A stretch of DNA of 64,000 nt, from the NCBI RefSeq assembly GCF_018219815.1, contig NZ_JADMKU010000010.1:1-64000 (forward strand), written 5' to 3'. A program made the translations under genes and the position numbers. Below the pieces are notes generated by a model. The model ran no database searches, had not been told where the DNA came from, and was given only the letters and a program-made list of their open reading frames with translations. Every line of letters begins with the position of its first letter. Positions within the stretch are counted from its first letter, which is position 1. Shown here piece after piece: positions 28,218 to 38,142 of the stretch. Source of the DNA: Thalassovita aquimarina. Lineage in GTDB: Bacteria > Pseudomonadota > Alphaproteobacteria > Rhodobacterales > Rhodobacteraceae.

Positions 28218-29099
28218 TCAACTCTGCTTGGGGTTGAATTTTTTCCAGTCCCGCATTTTCGAACGGAACCAGGTACGTTGCCGTTTGGCGAATTGGCGGG
28301 TGGCGATGGTGGCCGCTTCGCGGGCCTCCTCCAGCGTCAGTTCGCCTTGCAGATGTGCGATCAGTTCGGGCGCGCCGATCGCCTTGGACGACAGCCGGGA
28401 GGGATCCCAGCCGGGCAGGTTGGCGCGGGCTTCGTCCAGCGCGCCTTGTTCCAGCATCAGGTCGAACCGCCGCGCGATGCGGGCGTTCAGCCATTCCTTG
28501 TCGACGTCGAACAGGATCGGCACGGTGTCGTCGAGCGGCAGCAGGGGCGGCGGCGTGTCGTCCTGCCACGCGGCGATGCCACGGCCGGTATTGCGCAGCA
28601 CTTCCCAGGCGCGCTGCACCCGTATCGGATTGAGCGGATCGATCCGGGCGCGGCTTTCGTCATCCAGTTCGGCCAGCAGCGCTTCGCGGCCATCCCCGGC
28701 CATGCGGGCATCGGCCTCGGCCCGGATATCGGGCGGGGTGGCGGGGATGTCGGCTAACCCTTCGGTCAGCGCCGTGAAGTAAAGCCCGGTGCCGCCCGTG
28801 ATGATCGGGCGCAGGCCGCTTTCCAGAAGCGGCGCGATCTCGCGCAGCCAGTGACCGACGGAATAATCCGCGCTGCCGGGAATATGGCCGTAAAGAAGGT
28901 GTTGCACCTCGGCCTCTTCCGCCTCGCTGGGCCGGGCGGTCAGCACACGCCAGTTGGCATAGACTTGGATCGCGTCTGCATTGATCACCACGCCGCCCTG
29001 CGCGCGCGCGATCTCCAGCGCCAGGGCGGATTTGCCCGAGGCGGTGGGCCCGGCGATCAGCACGGGACGGTCGGCAGGGATATCGGTCAGGTCGAACAT
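28218..29099 (-). CDS. miaA: tRNA dimethylallyltransferase
   Basis: A 293-residue enzyme that adds a dimethylallyl group to N6 of A37 in tRNAs reading U-starting codons. The P-loop is [15 protein letters not shown] near residue 15, the conserved [19 protein letters not shown] segment follows, [14 protein letters not shown] is the substrate channel, and the C-terminus contains [14 protein letters not shown], a signature of MiaA. The ATG at 29099 is chosen since the family starts just before the P-loop. It is divergent from pyrH, 197 bases away. Confidence 0.96.
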   Translation of the reverse strand: MFDLTDIPADRPVLIAGPTASGKSALALEIARAQGGVVINADAIQVYANWRVLTARPSEAEEAEVQHLLYGHIPGSADYSVGHWLREIAPLLESGLRPIITGGTGLYFTALTEGLADIPATPPDIRAEADARMAGDGREALLAELDDESRARIDPLNPIRVQRAWEVLRNTGRGIAAWQDDTPPPLLPLDDTVPILFDVDKEWLNARIARRFDLMLEQGALDEARANLPGWDPSRLSSKAIGAPELIAHLQGELTLEEAREAATIATRQFAKRQRTWFRSKMRDWKKFNPKQS

Positions 29100-29296
29100 G
29101 GGGGTCAGATAATGGTTCGGGCGGCGCGGGGGAAGGCGGGACAGGGAAATTTCGCAAGCGGGGCGGTTAACCCGGCGCGGCACAAGAGCAGGCGGTTTCG
29201 GCGTTAATCGACCATCGGTGCCGATCTTTGATTGAACCCGGCGGCGATTTCCGACATTTTGCGGCCAATTCCCAGACCTGCCAGATGGAGCATGTA

Positions 29297-30046
29297 ATGG
29301 CCGCTGATGCCGAAACCCCCTCGACCCCGCTATCCGACGCCAAGTTCAAACGGGTGATGCTGAAAATATCGGGCGAGGCGTTGATGGGCCCGCAGGGATT
29401 CGGGCTGCACCCGCCGACGGTCGAACGGGTCGCCCGCGAGGTCAAATCGGTCCATGACATGGGCGTCGAGATCTGCATGGTGATCGGCGGCGGCAACATC
29501 TTCCGCGGATTGCAGGGATCGGCGCAGGGGATGGAGCGGACCACCGCTGATTACATGGGGATGCTGGCCACGGTGATGAACGCGCTGGCGATGCAGGCGG
29601 CGCTGGAATCGCTGGGCGTGTTCACCCGGGTGATCAGCGCCATCCCGATGGACCAGGTCTGCGAACCCTATATCCGCCGCCGCGCGGTGCGCCACCTGGA
29701 AAAGAAACGGGTCTGCATTTTCGCCGCCGGCACCGGCAACCCCTATTTCACCACCGATACCGCCGCGACGCTGCGCGCCAACGAAATGGCCTGCGAAGCG
29801 ATCTTCAAGGGCACCAAGGTGGACGGCGTGTACGACAAGGACCCGGTGAAGTTCGACGACGCCAAGCGGTATGACAAGGTCACCTATGACGAGGTGCTGG
29901 CCCAGCACCTAGGAGTGATGGACGCCTCGGCGATCGCGCTGGCGCGCGACAACAACCTGCCGATCATCGTGTTCAGCCTCGATGAACCGGGCGGGTTCCG
30001 CGGTATTCTGGACGGGCAAGGCACCTATACAACGGTTCACGGTTGA
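29297..30046 (+). CDS. pyrH: UMP kinase
   Basis: A 249-residue amino-acid-kinase-fold UMP kinase converting UMP to UDP. The N-terminal [14 protein letters not shown] holds the phosphate-binding residues, [11 protein letters not shown] binds UMP, and [15 protein letters not shown] and VDGVYDKDP complete the family motifs. The start at 29297 has GGAG seven bases upstream; an in-frame ATG at 29285 is less likely. It heads a long envelope and translation gene run and is followed 74 bases later by frr. Confidence 0.97.
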   Translation: MAADAETPSTPLSDAKFKRVMLKISGEALMGPQGFGLHPPTVERVAREVKSVHDMGVEICMVIGGGNIFRGLQGSAQGMERTTADYMGMLATVMNALAMQAALESLGVFTRVISAIPMDQVCEPYIRRRAVRHLEKKRVCIFAAGTGNPYFTTDTAATLRANEMACEAIFKGTKVDGVYDKDPVKFDDAKRYDKVTYDEVLAQHLGVMDASAIALARDNNLPIIVFSLDEPGGFRGILDGQGTYTTVHG

Positions 30047-30120
30047 GGCTAACCTGTCGTTGAGCAGGAAGGACCGGCCAAGTGCGGTCCCAGACGGGCC
30101 GACAAGCAAGGAAGAACAAG

Positions 30121-30684
30121 ATGTCTGAAGATTTCATGATTGATACCGACGATCTGCAGCGCCGCATGGAAGGCGCGATGGCGGCACTGAAAACCGAATT
30201 CGCCTCGCTGCGGACCGGGCGCGCCTCGGCCTCGATGCTGGAGCCGGTGATGGTCGAGGCCTATGGCCAGAAGACGCCGATCAACCAGGTCGGCACCATC
30301 AACGTGCCCGAACCGCGCATGGTGACGGTCAATGTCTGGGACAAATCGATGGTCGGCGCGGTGGAAAAGGCGATCATGAACAGCGGGCTGGGCATCAATC
30401 CCCAGACCAACGGCACCATCGTGATGCTGCCGATCCCCGAACTGAACGAGGAACGCCGGCGCGAACTGGGCCGGGTGGCGGCGCAATATGCCGAAAGCGC
30501 CCGGGTGGCGATCCGCAACGTGCGCCGCGACGGCATGGATCAGGTCAAGAAGGCCAAGGCCGACGGCATGTCCGAGGACGACCAGAAATTCTGGGAAACC
30601 GAGGTGCAGGACCTGACCAACAAGTATATCGGCAATGTCGACAAGGCGCTTGAGAACAAGCAAGCCGAGATCATGCAGGTTTGA
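30121..30684 (+). CDS. frr: Ribosome recycling factor
   Basis: A 187-residue protein that, with EF-G, splits post-termination ribosomes. The family features are [20 protein letters not shown] near the start, [14 protein letters not shown] in the domain II region, and RREMVK-type helices here as [23 protein letters not shown]. Length is standard (185). An AAGGAAGAACAAG ribosome binding region precedes the ATG. It is between pyrH and uppS, a conserved order. Confidence 0.98.
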   Translation: MSEDFMIDTDDLQRRMEGAMAALKTEFASLRTGRASASMLEPVMVEAYGQKTPINQVGTINVPEPRMVTVNVWDKSMVGAVEKAIMNSGLGINPQTNGTIVMLPIPELNEERRRELGRVAAQYAESARVAIRNVRRDGMDQVKKAKADGMSEDDQKFWETEVQDLTNKYIGNVDKALENKQAEIMQV

Positions 30685-30697
30685 GCCGGTTATCCTG

Positions 30698-31435
30698 ATG
30701 CCCAAGGATCCCGCCCTCGCTACCGGCACTGGGACCGGCCCGCACCACGTGGCCATCATCATGGATGGCAATGGCCGCTGGGCCCAGGCACGGGGGCGTC
30801 CGCGCCTGTTCGGGCACCATGCCGGTGCCCGCCGGGTGCGTGAGATCGTCGAGGCTTGTCCTGATCTCGGGGTCAAGTACATCACCATCTTCGCCTTTTC
30901 GACCGAGAACTGGAAACGCACCCAAGTCGAGGTCGCCGGGCTGATGAGCCTGTTCCGCCGCTACATCACCAAGGAAGCCAAGGCGCTGCACGACGAAGGC
31001 GTGCGGGTGCGATTCATCGGCGACCGGGTGCGGCTGGACAAGAAGCTGATCGCCCTGATGGACGAATTGGAACAGCTGACCGCCGAGAACGACAAGGTGC
31101 ACCTGACCATCGCCCTGAACTACGGCGGCCGGGACGAGGTGGCGCGCGCCACCAAGCGGCTGGCGCAGGACGTGGCGGCGGGCAGGCTAGACCCCGAACA
31201 GGTGGACGAGGAAACCTTGCCGAAATACCTCGATACCTGCGTGCTGCCCGATCCCGACCTGGTGATCCGCACCAGCGGCGAGGCGCGGATTTCCAATTTC
31301 CTGCTGTGGCAGTCGGCCTATGCCGAATATGAATTCATCGACACGCTGTGGCCCGATTTCAGCCGTGAAATCTTTGCCGAGCTGGTGCAGAATTACGGAG
31401 CGCGGGACCGCAGGTTCGGCGCGGTCAAGGCATGA
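30698..31435 (+). CDS. uppS: Undecaprenyl diphosphate synthase
   Basis: A 245-residue cis-prenyltransferase that makes the C55 carrier lipid for peptidoglycan and O-antigen from FPP and IPP. The signature HVAIIMDGNGRWAQARG carries the catalytic Asp, followed by GHHAGARRVREIV, FAFSTENWKR, and the C-terminal DLVIRTSGEARISNFLLWQSAYAE, all conserved. It starts 13 bases after frr and its TGA overlaps the cdsA ATG. Confidence 0.97.
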   Translation: MPKDPALATGTGTGPHHVAIIMDGNGRWAQARGRPRLFGHHAGARRVREIVEACPDLGVKYITIFAFSTENWKRTQVEVAGLMSLFRRYITKEAKALHDEGVRVRFIGDRVRLDKKLIALMDELEQLTAENDKVHLTIALNYGGRDEVARATKRLAQDVAAGRLDPEQVDEETLPKYLDTCVLPDPDLVIRTSGEARISNFLLWQSAYAEYEFIDTLWPDFSREIFAELVQNYGARDRRFGAVKA

Positions 31436-32220
31436 GCGGGTCTTCGAAATGGCAGGACCTGGCGCCGCGCGTCGGATCGGCGCTGGTGCTGGTCGCGGTG
31501 GGCGGCTGGGCGGCCTGGATGGGCGGTACGGTTTTCCTGGTGCTGATCGCGGCGCTCACCGGGGTGATGATCTGGGAACTGATGCGGATGCTGGCGCCGG
31601 AAAACGGCGCAGCGCGGGTCTGGATGGGGCTGCTTTGCGCCGCGGTGATGGCGGCGACGGCCTATCTGCCGGCGCAGGCGCTGCTGCCGGCGCTGCTGGC
31701 GCCGGTTCTGGTCGGCATATCCTCGGTCAGGAACCATCGCGGCATCTGGTTGGGCTATGCGTCGCTGGTGATGCTGGGCGCGTTCGGTGCGCTAAGCCTG
31801 CGCGCGACCGGGATTACCTGGGTGATCTGGCTGGTGGCAGTGGTCGCGGCCAGTGATATCGCCGGCTATTTCGCCGGGCGGCTGCTGGGCGGGCCGAAAT
31901 TCTGGCCCCGCGTCAGCCCGAAAAAGACCTGGTCGGGCACCGTGGCGGGATGGATCGCCGCGGGTCTTGTCGGGTTTTTGTTCATGGCGAACGGGTCTGC
32001 CGGGATCGGCATCGTCGTGATCAGCGTGATCATGGCCTTTGCCGGACAACTGGGCGATGTCGCCGAAAGCGCGGTGAAACGCAGGGTGGGGGTCAAGGAT
32101 GCCTCCAACCTGATCCCCGGTCACGGCGGGTTCCTTGACCGGTTCGACGCTATGCTTGGGGCTTTGCTGCTGGTGTTGATCGTGCAGGCGCTGACCGATT
32201 TCTTGCCGGTGGCCGGATGA
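31432..32220 (+). CDS. cdsA: Phosphatidate cytidylyltransferase
   Basis: A 262-residue integral membrane enzyme forming CDP-diacylglycerol, the branch point of phospholipid synthesis. It has about seven to eight membrane segments. The family signature near the C-terminus reads SAVKRRVGVKDASNLIPGHGGFLDRFDA, with the preceding SPKKTWSGTVAG. The start codon overlaps the uppS stop (ATGA) and its own TGA overlaps the dxr ATG, indicating tight translational coupling. Confidence 0.96.
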   Translation: MSGSSKWQDLAPRVGSALVLVAVGGWAAWMGGTVFLVLIAALTGVMIWELMRMLAPENGAARVWMGLLCAAVMAATAYLPAQALLPALLAPVLVGISSVRNHRGIWLGYASLVMLGAFGALSLRATGITWVIWLVAVVAASDIAGYFAGRLLGGPKFWPRVSPKKTWSGTVAGWIAAGLVGFLFMANGSAGIGIVVISVIMAFAGQLGDVAESAVKRRVGVKDASNLIPGHGGFLDRFDAMLGALLLVLIVQALTDFLPVAG

Positions 32221-33386
32221 GACGGGTTTCGATTTTCGGCGCCACCGGATCGATCGGCCAGAACACGATCGACCTGATTGCCCGCGACCCGGACGCATAT
32301 GACGTGGTCGCCCTGTCGGGCGGGCGCAATATCGTGCAGCTGGCCCGCGACGCGCAGGACCTGCGCGCCGAGGTGGCGGTGACGGCGTATCCTGAAATGT
32401 TGCCCGACCTGCGCGAGGCGCTGGCCGGATCGGGGATCGAGGCGGCGGCGGGGCAGGGCGCCCTGCTGGAGGCCGCCGACAGGCCCGCCGACTGGGTGAT
32501 GTCGGCGATCGTTGGCGTGGCTGGGCTGGCGCCGGGGCTGACCGCGCTGGAACGGGGGGCGACGTTGGCGCTGGCCAACAAGGAATCTCTGGTCGCCGCC
32601 GGGCCGCTGCTGATGGACACCGCGCGCCGGAACGATGCCCGGGTGCTGCCGGTGGACAGTGAACATTCGGCCATTTTCCAGGGGCTGGTGGGCGAAGACA
32701 TCGACGCGGTGGAACGCATCATCATCACCGCCAGCGGCGGCGCCTTCCGCGATTGGTCGATGGAAAAGCTGGCCACCGCGACACTGGCCGAGGCGTCGAG
32801 CCATCCCAACTGGGACATGGGGCAACGGATCACCATCGACAGCGCCTCGATGTTCAACAAGGCGCTGGAAGTGATCGAGGTGAAGGAATATTTCGGCGTT
32901 CGCCCGGATCAGATCGAGGTGTTGGTGCATCCCGAATCCCTGGTCCATGCGCTGGTGGGGTTCAACGACGGCGCCCTGATGGCGCATCTGGGCGCGCCCG
33001 ACATGCGTCACGCGATCGGCTATGCGCTGCATTGGCCTGAGCGGCGCGAACTGCCGGTGGAGCGGCTGGACCTGGCCAAGATCGGCCAACTGAATTTCCG
33101 CGCCCCCGATCCGGCGCGCTACCCGGCGCTGCGCCTGGCCTACGAGGTGATGGAAACGGGCGGGCTGTCCGGAGCGGCGTTCAACGCCGCCAAGGAACGC
33201 GCTTTGGACTATTTTATCGCAGGGCGCATCGGTTTTCTGGACATGGCACGAATTGTGGAAGAAGTTCTGGAGGATATTTCGAAGGAGGCGGGGGCGTTCG
33301 GGGCTGCTGTCACACTTGATAATGTTGCGCGGATTGACCAAATGGCCCGTCAGGGGGTCGATCGGCGAACGGGTTTGAAACGGTAG
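32217..33386 (+). CDS. dxr: 1-deoxy-D-xylulose 5-phosphate reductoisomerase
   Basis: A 389-residue enzyme of the MEP isoprenoid pathway that converts DXP to MEP using NADPH and a divalent metal. It has the N-terminal NADPH loop FGATGSIGQNT, the LALANKESLVAAG motif, metal-site VDSEHSAIFQ, and TASGGAFRDW and MGQRITIDSASMFNKALEVIE active-site stretches. Length is normal. The ATG overlaps the cdsA TGA. It supplies precursors for the uppS product, two genes upstream in the same run. Confidence 0.98.
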   Translation: MRRVSIFGATGSIGQNTIDLIARDPDAYDVVALSGGRNIVQLARDAQDLRAEVAVTAYPEMLPDLREALAGSGIEAAAGQGALLEAADRPADWVMSAIVGVAGLAPGLTALERGATLALANKESLVAAGPLLMDTARRNDARVLPVDSEHSAIFQGLVGEDIDAVERIIITASGGAFRDWSMEKLATATLAEASSHPNWDMGQRITIDSASMFNKALEVIEVKEYFGVRPDQIEVLVHPESLVHALVGFNDGALMAHLGAPDMRHAIGYALHWPERRELPVERLDLAKIGQLNFRAPDPARYPALRLAYEVMETGGLSGAAFNAAKERALDYFIAGRIGFLDMARIVEEVLEDISKEAGAFGAAVTLDNVARIDQMARQGVDRRTGLKR

Positions 33387-33399
33387 AAGAGGCAAGAGT

Positions 33400-34755
33400 T
33401 TGGACTTCATTTCGCAGATACCCGCCTTTGGCGGCATGCTTTCGACCCTGTTTGCCTTTGTCGTCGCCCTGTCGGTGATCGTGGCGGTGCATGAATACGG
33501 TCATTACATCGTCGGCCGTTGGTCGGGCATCTATGCGGAAGTGTTTTCGCTGGGCTTCGGGCCGGTGCTGTTTTCACGTGTCGACAAGCACGGCACGCGC
33601 TGGCAACTGGCCGCCTTGCCGTTCGGAGGCTACGTCAAGTTCCTGGGCGACAGCAATGCCGCGTCGGTCGGAAGCGATGACGAGACGCTGAGGCAAGTCA
33701 GCCCCGAAGACCTGCGCCACACCATGCTGGGCGCGCCGCTTTGGGCGCGTACCGCGACGGTGGCGGCGGGGCCGGTGTTCAACTTCATCCTGTCGATCGC
33801 GCTGTTCACCGTTCTGGGGTTCAGCAACGGCGTGGTCAAGGAACCGCTGACCGTGGGCGATCTGCGCCCGATGCCGCAGGCCGTGGCGCTTCAGCCGGGT
33901 GACGAGATCGTGTCGATCGCAGGGCGGGACGTGCCGTCGTTCAGCGATCCGTCCTTCGGCGATTTCCTAGATACCCTGCCGCTTCAACCGGAACTGGATT
34001 ACGTGGTGCGCCGCGATGGCGCCACGGTGGAACTGTCCGCGCCCTATCCGATGCCCGCCGCGATCCGGCAACTGGCGCCGCGCTCGGCCGCCTATGATAT
34101 CGACCTCAAGGTCGGGGATGTGATCACCGGCGTCGACGGTCAGCCGATTTTTGCCTTTTCACAGCTCAAGGACGCGGTCGAGGCCGCGAACGGCAAGCCG
34201 CTGACCCTGTCGGTCTGGCGCGGGGGCGAAACAGCGGGCGCACCGCTTGAATTCGTGCTGGCGCCGCGCCGGGTCGACGAACCGAAAGCCGGCGGCGGGT
34301 TCGAAACCAACTGGCGCATCGGCATCGTCGGGGCGCTGCTGCTGGACCCGGCCACCGAATCCCCGGGGCTTGGCACCGCGCTTGCCAACGGGGTCGGCCT
34401 GACCTGGGACATCATGGTCAGTTCGCTGTCGGGTCTCTATCACATGGTGATCGGCACCATCAGCACCTGCAACATGTCCGGCCCCCTTGGCATCGCCGAA
34501 GTGTCCGGCGCCATGGCCAGCCAGGGCACGCAGAGCTTCGTCTATTTCATCGGGCTTTTGTCGACCGCGGTGGGGTTGCTGAACCTGTTCCCGATCCCGG
34601 TTCTCGATGGCGGCCACCTGGTGTTCTACGGCTATGAGGCGGTCAGCGGCCGGCCCCCCAGCGAACGGGCGATGAACATCCTGATGCGGATCGGGTTGAC
34701 GGTGATCCTGGGCATGATGCTGTTCGCGCTGTTCAACGATATCTTCTGCCCCTGA
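33400..34755 (+). CDS. rseP: RIP metalloprotease RseP (site-2 protease)
   Basis: A 451-residue inner-membrane zinc protease that cuts anti-sigma factors and signal-peptide remnants inside the membrane. The zinc motif HEYGH is at residues 31-35 in the first membrane segment, and the partner Asp motif PVLDGGHLVFYGYE lies in the C-terminal membrane part. Between them are two PDZ-like regions, each with a basic hydrophobic groove (GDEIVSIAGRDV and GDVITGVDGQPI). The start is TTG at 33400 (MDFISQIP), with AAGAGG shortly before it, 13 bases after dxr. It precedes bamA, as in most proteobacteria. Confidence 0.95.
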   Translation: MDFISQIPAFGGMLSTLFAFVVALSVIVAVHEYGHYIVGRWSGIYAEVFSLGFGPVLFSRVDKHGTRWQLAALPFGGYVKFLGDSNAASVGSDDETLRQVSPEDLRHTMLGAPLWARTATVAAGPVFNFILSIALFTVLGFSNGVVKEPLTVGDLRPMPQAVALQPGDEIVSIAGRDVPSFSDPSFGDFLDTLPLQPELDYVVRRDGATVELSAPYPMPAAIRQLAPRSAAYDIDLKVGDVITGVDGQPIFAFSQLKDAVEAANGKPLTLSVWRGGETAGAPLEFVLAPRRVDEPKAGGGFETNWRIGIVGALLLDPATESPGLGTALANGVGLTWDIMVSSLSGLYHMVIGTISTCNMSGPLGIAEVSGAMASQGTQSFVYFIGLLSTAVGLLNLFPIPVLDGGHLVFYGYEAVSGRPPSERAMNILMRIGLTVILGMMLFALFNDIFCP

Positions 34756-34871
34756 GGGGGTCGAAACGAAGCGTTTTCATAGCTTTGGCGCGACTCCGCC
34801 CAATTGCTGCCGTATTTGCCCGCTAGCCAGATCATGCGGGCAGAGGCCTGCAACTGGAACGGATGAGAGCC

Positions 34872-34997
34872 ATGCAGACACTTGAAAACGGATATCGTGG
34901 ACTGAGCCTTCTTCTGCTGCTGAACTGGGACCGCATTCTGGTTCTGCTGGCGATTGCGATCGCCCTGGGGCTGAATGCCTTTCTGACCGGTATCTGA
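34872..34997 (+). CDS. Small membrane protein, 41 residues
   Basis: A short frame MQTLENGYRGLSLLLLLNW onward with one or two hydrophobic segments (GLSLLLLL and ILVLLAIAIALGLNAFL) ending at TGA 34995-34997. A start at 34863 (three residues longer) is possible. A clear Rho-independent terminator follows 24 bases after the stop, which supports transcription of this segment as the end of the rseP run. Composition is unlike chance frames in GC-rich DNA (Leu/Ile/Ala core, one Asp, one Arg). The function is unknown; candidates are a regulator of RseP or another membrane complex. Confidence 0.6.
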   Translation: MQTLENGYRGLSLLLLLNWDRILVLLAIAIALGLNAFLTGI

Positions 34998-35020
34998 CAA
35001 ATCGCAGCGAATTTCGTGTC

Positions 35021-35055
35021 AACACCCGCCGTGACCGCGCGCGGGTGTTTCTTGC
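35021..35055 (+). terminator. Rho-independent terminator after the small membrane ORF
   Basis: AACACCCGC (35021-35029) pairs with GCGGGTGTT (35041-35049), followed by TCTTGCTTTT. It divides the pyrH-rseP run from bamA onward, so bamA probably has its own promoter between 35056 and 35120. Confidence 0.7.
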
Positions 35056-35120
35056 TTTTGACAACTGCCGGTAATCCCGATACTCAGACGGGTAACGGGA
35101 TGTATGACTGGGTTGATTGA

Positions 35121-37490
35121 ATGACCGATTTTATTGGGGGTCGGCGCGGTTTCCGTGCCTTGACTGCGAACCGCATGCGCCACATGAGTACGGCGGTTTT
35201 CCTTTCTGTTTCAACGGCTTTGGTCGTTCTTCCCGCCGCCGCATCGGCGCAGGACTACACCTTCGGGTCGGTCTTGATCGAAGGCAATCAGCGCATCGAG
35301 GCGGGCACCATCCTGACCTATGCGGGAATCGAGCGCGGCAAGACCATTTCGGCGGGCGAACTGAACGCCGCCTACAAGCGGATCCTGGACAGCGGGCTGT
35401 TCGAGACGGTCGAGATCACGCCGCGCGGCGGCACTCTGGTGATCGAGGTCAAGGAATACCCCACCATCAACGTGATCAGCATCGAGGGCAACCGGCGCCT
35501 AAAGGACGAGGACCTGCAACCGCTGCTGCAGTCGAAATCGCGGCTGGTGTTCAACCCCAAGGTCGCCGAACGCGATGCGGCTCTCATCGCCGAGGCCTAT
35601 ACCCAGCAGGGCCGGCTGGCCACGGCGGTGTCGCCCAAGATCATCCGCCGTTCGGACAACCGTGTCGACCTGATCTTCGAAGTGTTCGAAGGCGGCGTCA
35701 CCGAGATCCAGCGGATCGGATTCGTCGGCAACCAGGCCTATTCCGACGGCCGTCTGCGCCGGGTGCTGCAGACCAAGCAGGCCGGCATTCTGCACGCGCT
35801 GATCAAGCGCGACACCTTCGTCGAGGACCGGATTGCCTTCGACAAGCAGGTGCTGCGCGACTTCTACCTGTCGCGCGGCTATGTCGATTTCCGCACCACC
35901 GGGGTGAATGCGGAACTGACCCGCGAACGTGACGGTTACTTCCTCACCTTCAACATCGAGGAAGGCCAGCAATTCCGCGTTGGCAAAATCACCACCACCA
36001 GCGACCTGTCGGATGTGGACACGGACGAATTCCAGGACGTTCTGAAAATGCGGTCCGGCATGATCTATTCGCCGACCGTGGTGGAAAATTCCATCGCGCG
36101 GATGGAACGGCTGGCCAACAAGAAGGGTCTGAACTTCGTGCGGGTCGAGCCGCGGATCACCCGCAACGACCGCGACCTGACGCTGGACGTGGATTTCGTG
36201 CTGTCGCGCGGTCCGCGCGTTTTCGTCGAGCGGATCGATATCGAAGGCAACACCACCACGATGGACCGGGTGATCCGCCAGCAGTTCAAGATCGTCGAGG
36301 GCGATCCGTTCAACCCGCGTGAAATCCGCGCCAGCGCCGAACGCATTCGCGCGCTTGGCTTCTTTTCCAAGGCCGATGTCAACGCACGCGAAGGATCCAG
36401 CCCGGACAAGGTGATCGTCGACGTGAACGTGGAAGAACAGCCCACTGGGTCGCTGTCCTTCGGCGGCACCTATTCGACCAATTCGGGCTTTGGCCTTCTG
36501 GTCACGATGAAGGAAGAAAACTTTCTTGGTCGCGGTCAGCGGCTGAACCTGTCGCTGTCGGGAGCCGAGGACAACCAGGTCTACGCGTTGGGGTTCTCCG
36601 AACCGGCGCTGCTGGGGCGCGATCTGAGGTTCGACCTGGATATCGGGTACCGCGAGACCCAGACCGCGTATTCGAATTACGACACCACCTCGATCCAGTT
36701 CCGCCCCGGCATCAGCTTCCCGGTCAGCGAAAACGGCCGCATGAAGCTCTATTACAACGCCGAAGCGATCGAGATGATCGATGACGGATCGGCCATCTAT
36801 GGCGGCATCGTCGGGAGCGAAATCGCGGCCGGTGATGTCTGGTCCAGCGGTCTTGGCTATACCTACAGCTTCGACACCCGCCGCACCGGATTGAATCCCA
36901 ACGCCGGCGTCCTGTTCGAGTTCGGACAGGAATTTTCCGGCCTTGGCGGCGACGTGACCTTTTCCAAGACCACCGCCAAGGCGTTGGCGCAGACCAAGGT
37001 TCTGAACGAAGAGGTGACGCTGCGCGCCTCGCTCGAAGGCGGGCTGCTGGATTACACCTCCGGTGCCAGCCGCTCGGTGGACCGCTACCAGATCGGCAGC
37101 GGCTTGATGCGCGGCTTTACGCCGGACGGGATCGGGCCGCGGGAAATCGTCTATGACGGCAGCGGCAACGAGGTGTCGAACGATGCGCTTGGCGGCGACA
37201 TGTTCGCGGTCGCCCGGTTCGAAGCGGAATTCCCGCTTGGCCTGCCCGAGGAATACGGCATTCGCGGCGGCCTGTTCTACGATGTCGGGTCAGTCTGGGG
37301 GCTGGACGATAGCAGCGCGGCCACCGGCACGGTGTTCTACGAGGACTTCACGCTGCGCCACGTCGTTGGCATGTCGGTCTTCTGGAAAACGCCGGTGGGG
37401 CCGCTCCGGTTCAACTGGTCCAAGGCTCTCAGGAAAGAGGACGAGGACGTTGAGCAGACCTTCAACCTGACGGTTTCGACCGAATTCTGA
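35121..37490 (+). CDS. bamA: Outer membrane protein assembly factor BamA
   Basis: A 789-residue Omp85 protein that inserts beta-barrel proteins into the outer membrane. A signal peptide ends near AAASA-QD. Five POTRA domains occupy about residues 45-440; seen are VLIEGNQRIEAGTIL, INVISIEGNRRLKD, EIQRIGFVGNQAYSD and VFVERIDIEGNTTTMD. The C-terminal barrel contains the VRGF-like MRGFTPDGIGPR and ends with RFNWSKALRKEDEDVEQTFNLTVSTEF-type sequence with a terminal Phe. The start at 35121 could be shortened to the Met near residue 19 or 22. Its stop overlaps the ompH start (TGATG). Confidence 0.97.
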   Translation: MTDFIGGRRGFRALTANRMRHMSTAVFLSVSTALVVLPAAASAQDYTFGSVLIEGNQRIEAGTILTYAGIERGKTISAGELNAAYKRILDSGLFETVEITPRGGTLVIEVKEYPTINVISIEGNRRLKDEDLQPLLQSKSRLVFNPKVAERDAALIAEAYTQQGRLATAVSPKIIRRSDNRVDLIFEVFEGGVTEIQRIGFVGNQAYSDGRLRRVLQTKQAGILHALIKRDTFVEDRIAFDKQVLRDFYLSRGYVDFRTTGVNAELTRERDGYFLTFNIEEGQQFRVGKITTTSDLSDVDTDEFQDVLKMRSGMIYSPTVVENSIARMERLANKKGLNFVRVEPRITRNDRDLTLDVDFVLSRGPRVFVERIDIEGNTTTMDRVIRQQFKIVEGDPFNPREIRASAERIRALGFFSKADVNAREGSSPDKVIVDVNVEEQPTGSLSFGGTYSTNSGFGLLVTMKEENFLGRGQRLNLSLSGAEDNQVYALGFSEPALLGRDLRFDLDIGYRETQTAYSNYDTTSIQFRPGISFPVSENGRMKLYYNAEAIEMIDDGSAIYGGIVGSEIAAGDVWSSGLGYTYSFDTRRTGLNPNAGVLFEFGQEFSGLGGDVTFSKTTAKALAQTKVLNEEVTLRASLEGGLLDYTSGASRSVDRYQIGSGLMRGFTPDGIGPREIVYDGSGNEVSNDALGGDMFAVARFEAEFPLGLPEEYGIRGGLFYDVGSVWGLDDSSAATGTVFYEDFTLRHVVGMSVFWKTPVGPLRFNWSKALRKEDEDVEQTFNLTVSTEF

Positions 37491-38065
37491 TGCGCGTTGG
37501 GTGGCGCAACCGGTTGGCGGCGATCTGCCTGGCGCTTGTGGCCGCGGGCGGGCCCGCGACGGTTGCGGCGCAGGAAAGCGGCGTGGTGCGCAGCCCGGTC
37601 CTGACGATCGATTCCGAACGGCTTTACGCCGATTCCCTGTTCGGCAAGCGGGTACAGAATGAATTCGAGGCCGCCGTGGCGGTGCTGGAAGCCGAAAACC
37701 GCAAAATCGAGGGGCAGCTGATCGAGGAAGAGAAGCAGCTGACCGAGAAGCGCCCCGGCATGGCGCCGGAGGAGTTTCGCGTGCTGGCCGATGCATTCGA
37801 CGCCAAGGTTCAGCGCATCCGCAACGAACGCGCCGCCAAGTTGCGCGCGTTGGCGCAGAGCCGGGAAAACGCGCAGCGGCTGTTCCTGCAATCGATTTCC
37901 CCGGTGTTGGAAAGCATCATGACCGAAGCCGGCGCGGCGGTGATCGTGGAAAGCCGCAGCGTGTTCCTCAGTGCCCGCATCATCGACGTGACATCGGACG
38001 CGGTGGCGCGGATCGACGCCCGGATCGGCGATGGCAGCGACCTTCAACAGCCGGAACAACAGTAG
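37490..38065 (+). CDS. OmpH/Skp-family periplasmic chaperone
   Basis: A 191-residue precursor with a signal peptide (cut near ATVAA-QE). The mature protein has the Skp/OmpH plan: a short beta part ([20 protein letters not shown]), a long charged coiled-coil region ([18 protein letters not shown] and [19 protein letters not shown]), and a returning beta part ([19 protein letters not shown]). Skp trimers hold unfolded outer-membrane proteins for BamA. Translation is coupled to bamA by the TGATG overlap. It is often annotated ompH or skp; fabZ follows without lpxD. Confidence 0.88.
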   Translation: MRVGWRNRLAAICLALVAAGGPATVAAQESGVVRSPVLTIDSERLYADSLFGKRVQNEFEAAVAVLEAENRKIEGQLIEEEKQLTEKRPGMAPEEFRVLADAFDAKVQRIRNERAAKLRALAQSRENAQRLFLQSISPVLESIMTEAGAAVIVESRSVFLSARIIDVTSDAVARIDARIGDGSDLQQPEQQ

Positions 38066-38142
38066 TCACACGCTTGCCCAATCCCCGGCTTGTTGTTAGG
38101 GAATTCGGCAAAAGCGACGCGTTTGCCAGAAAGGATAAAACA

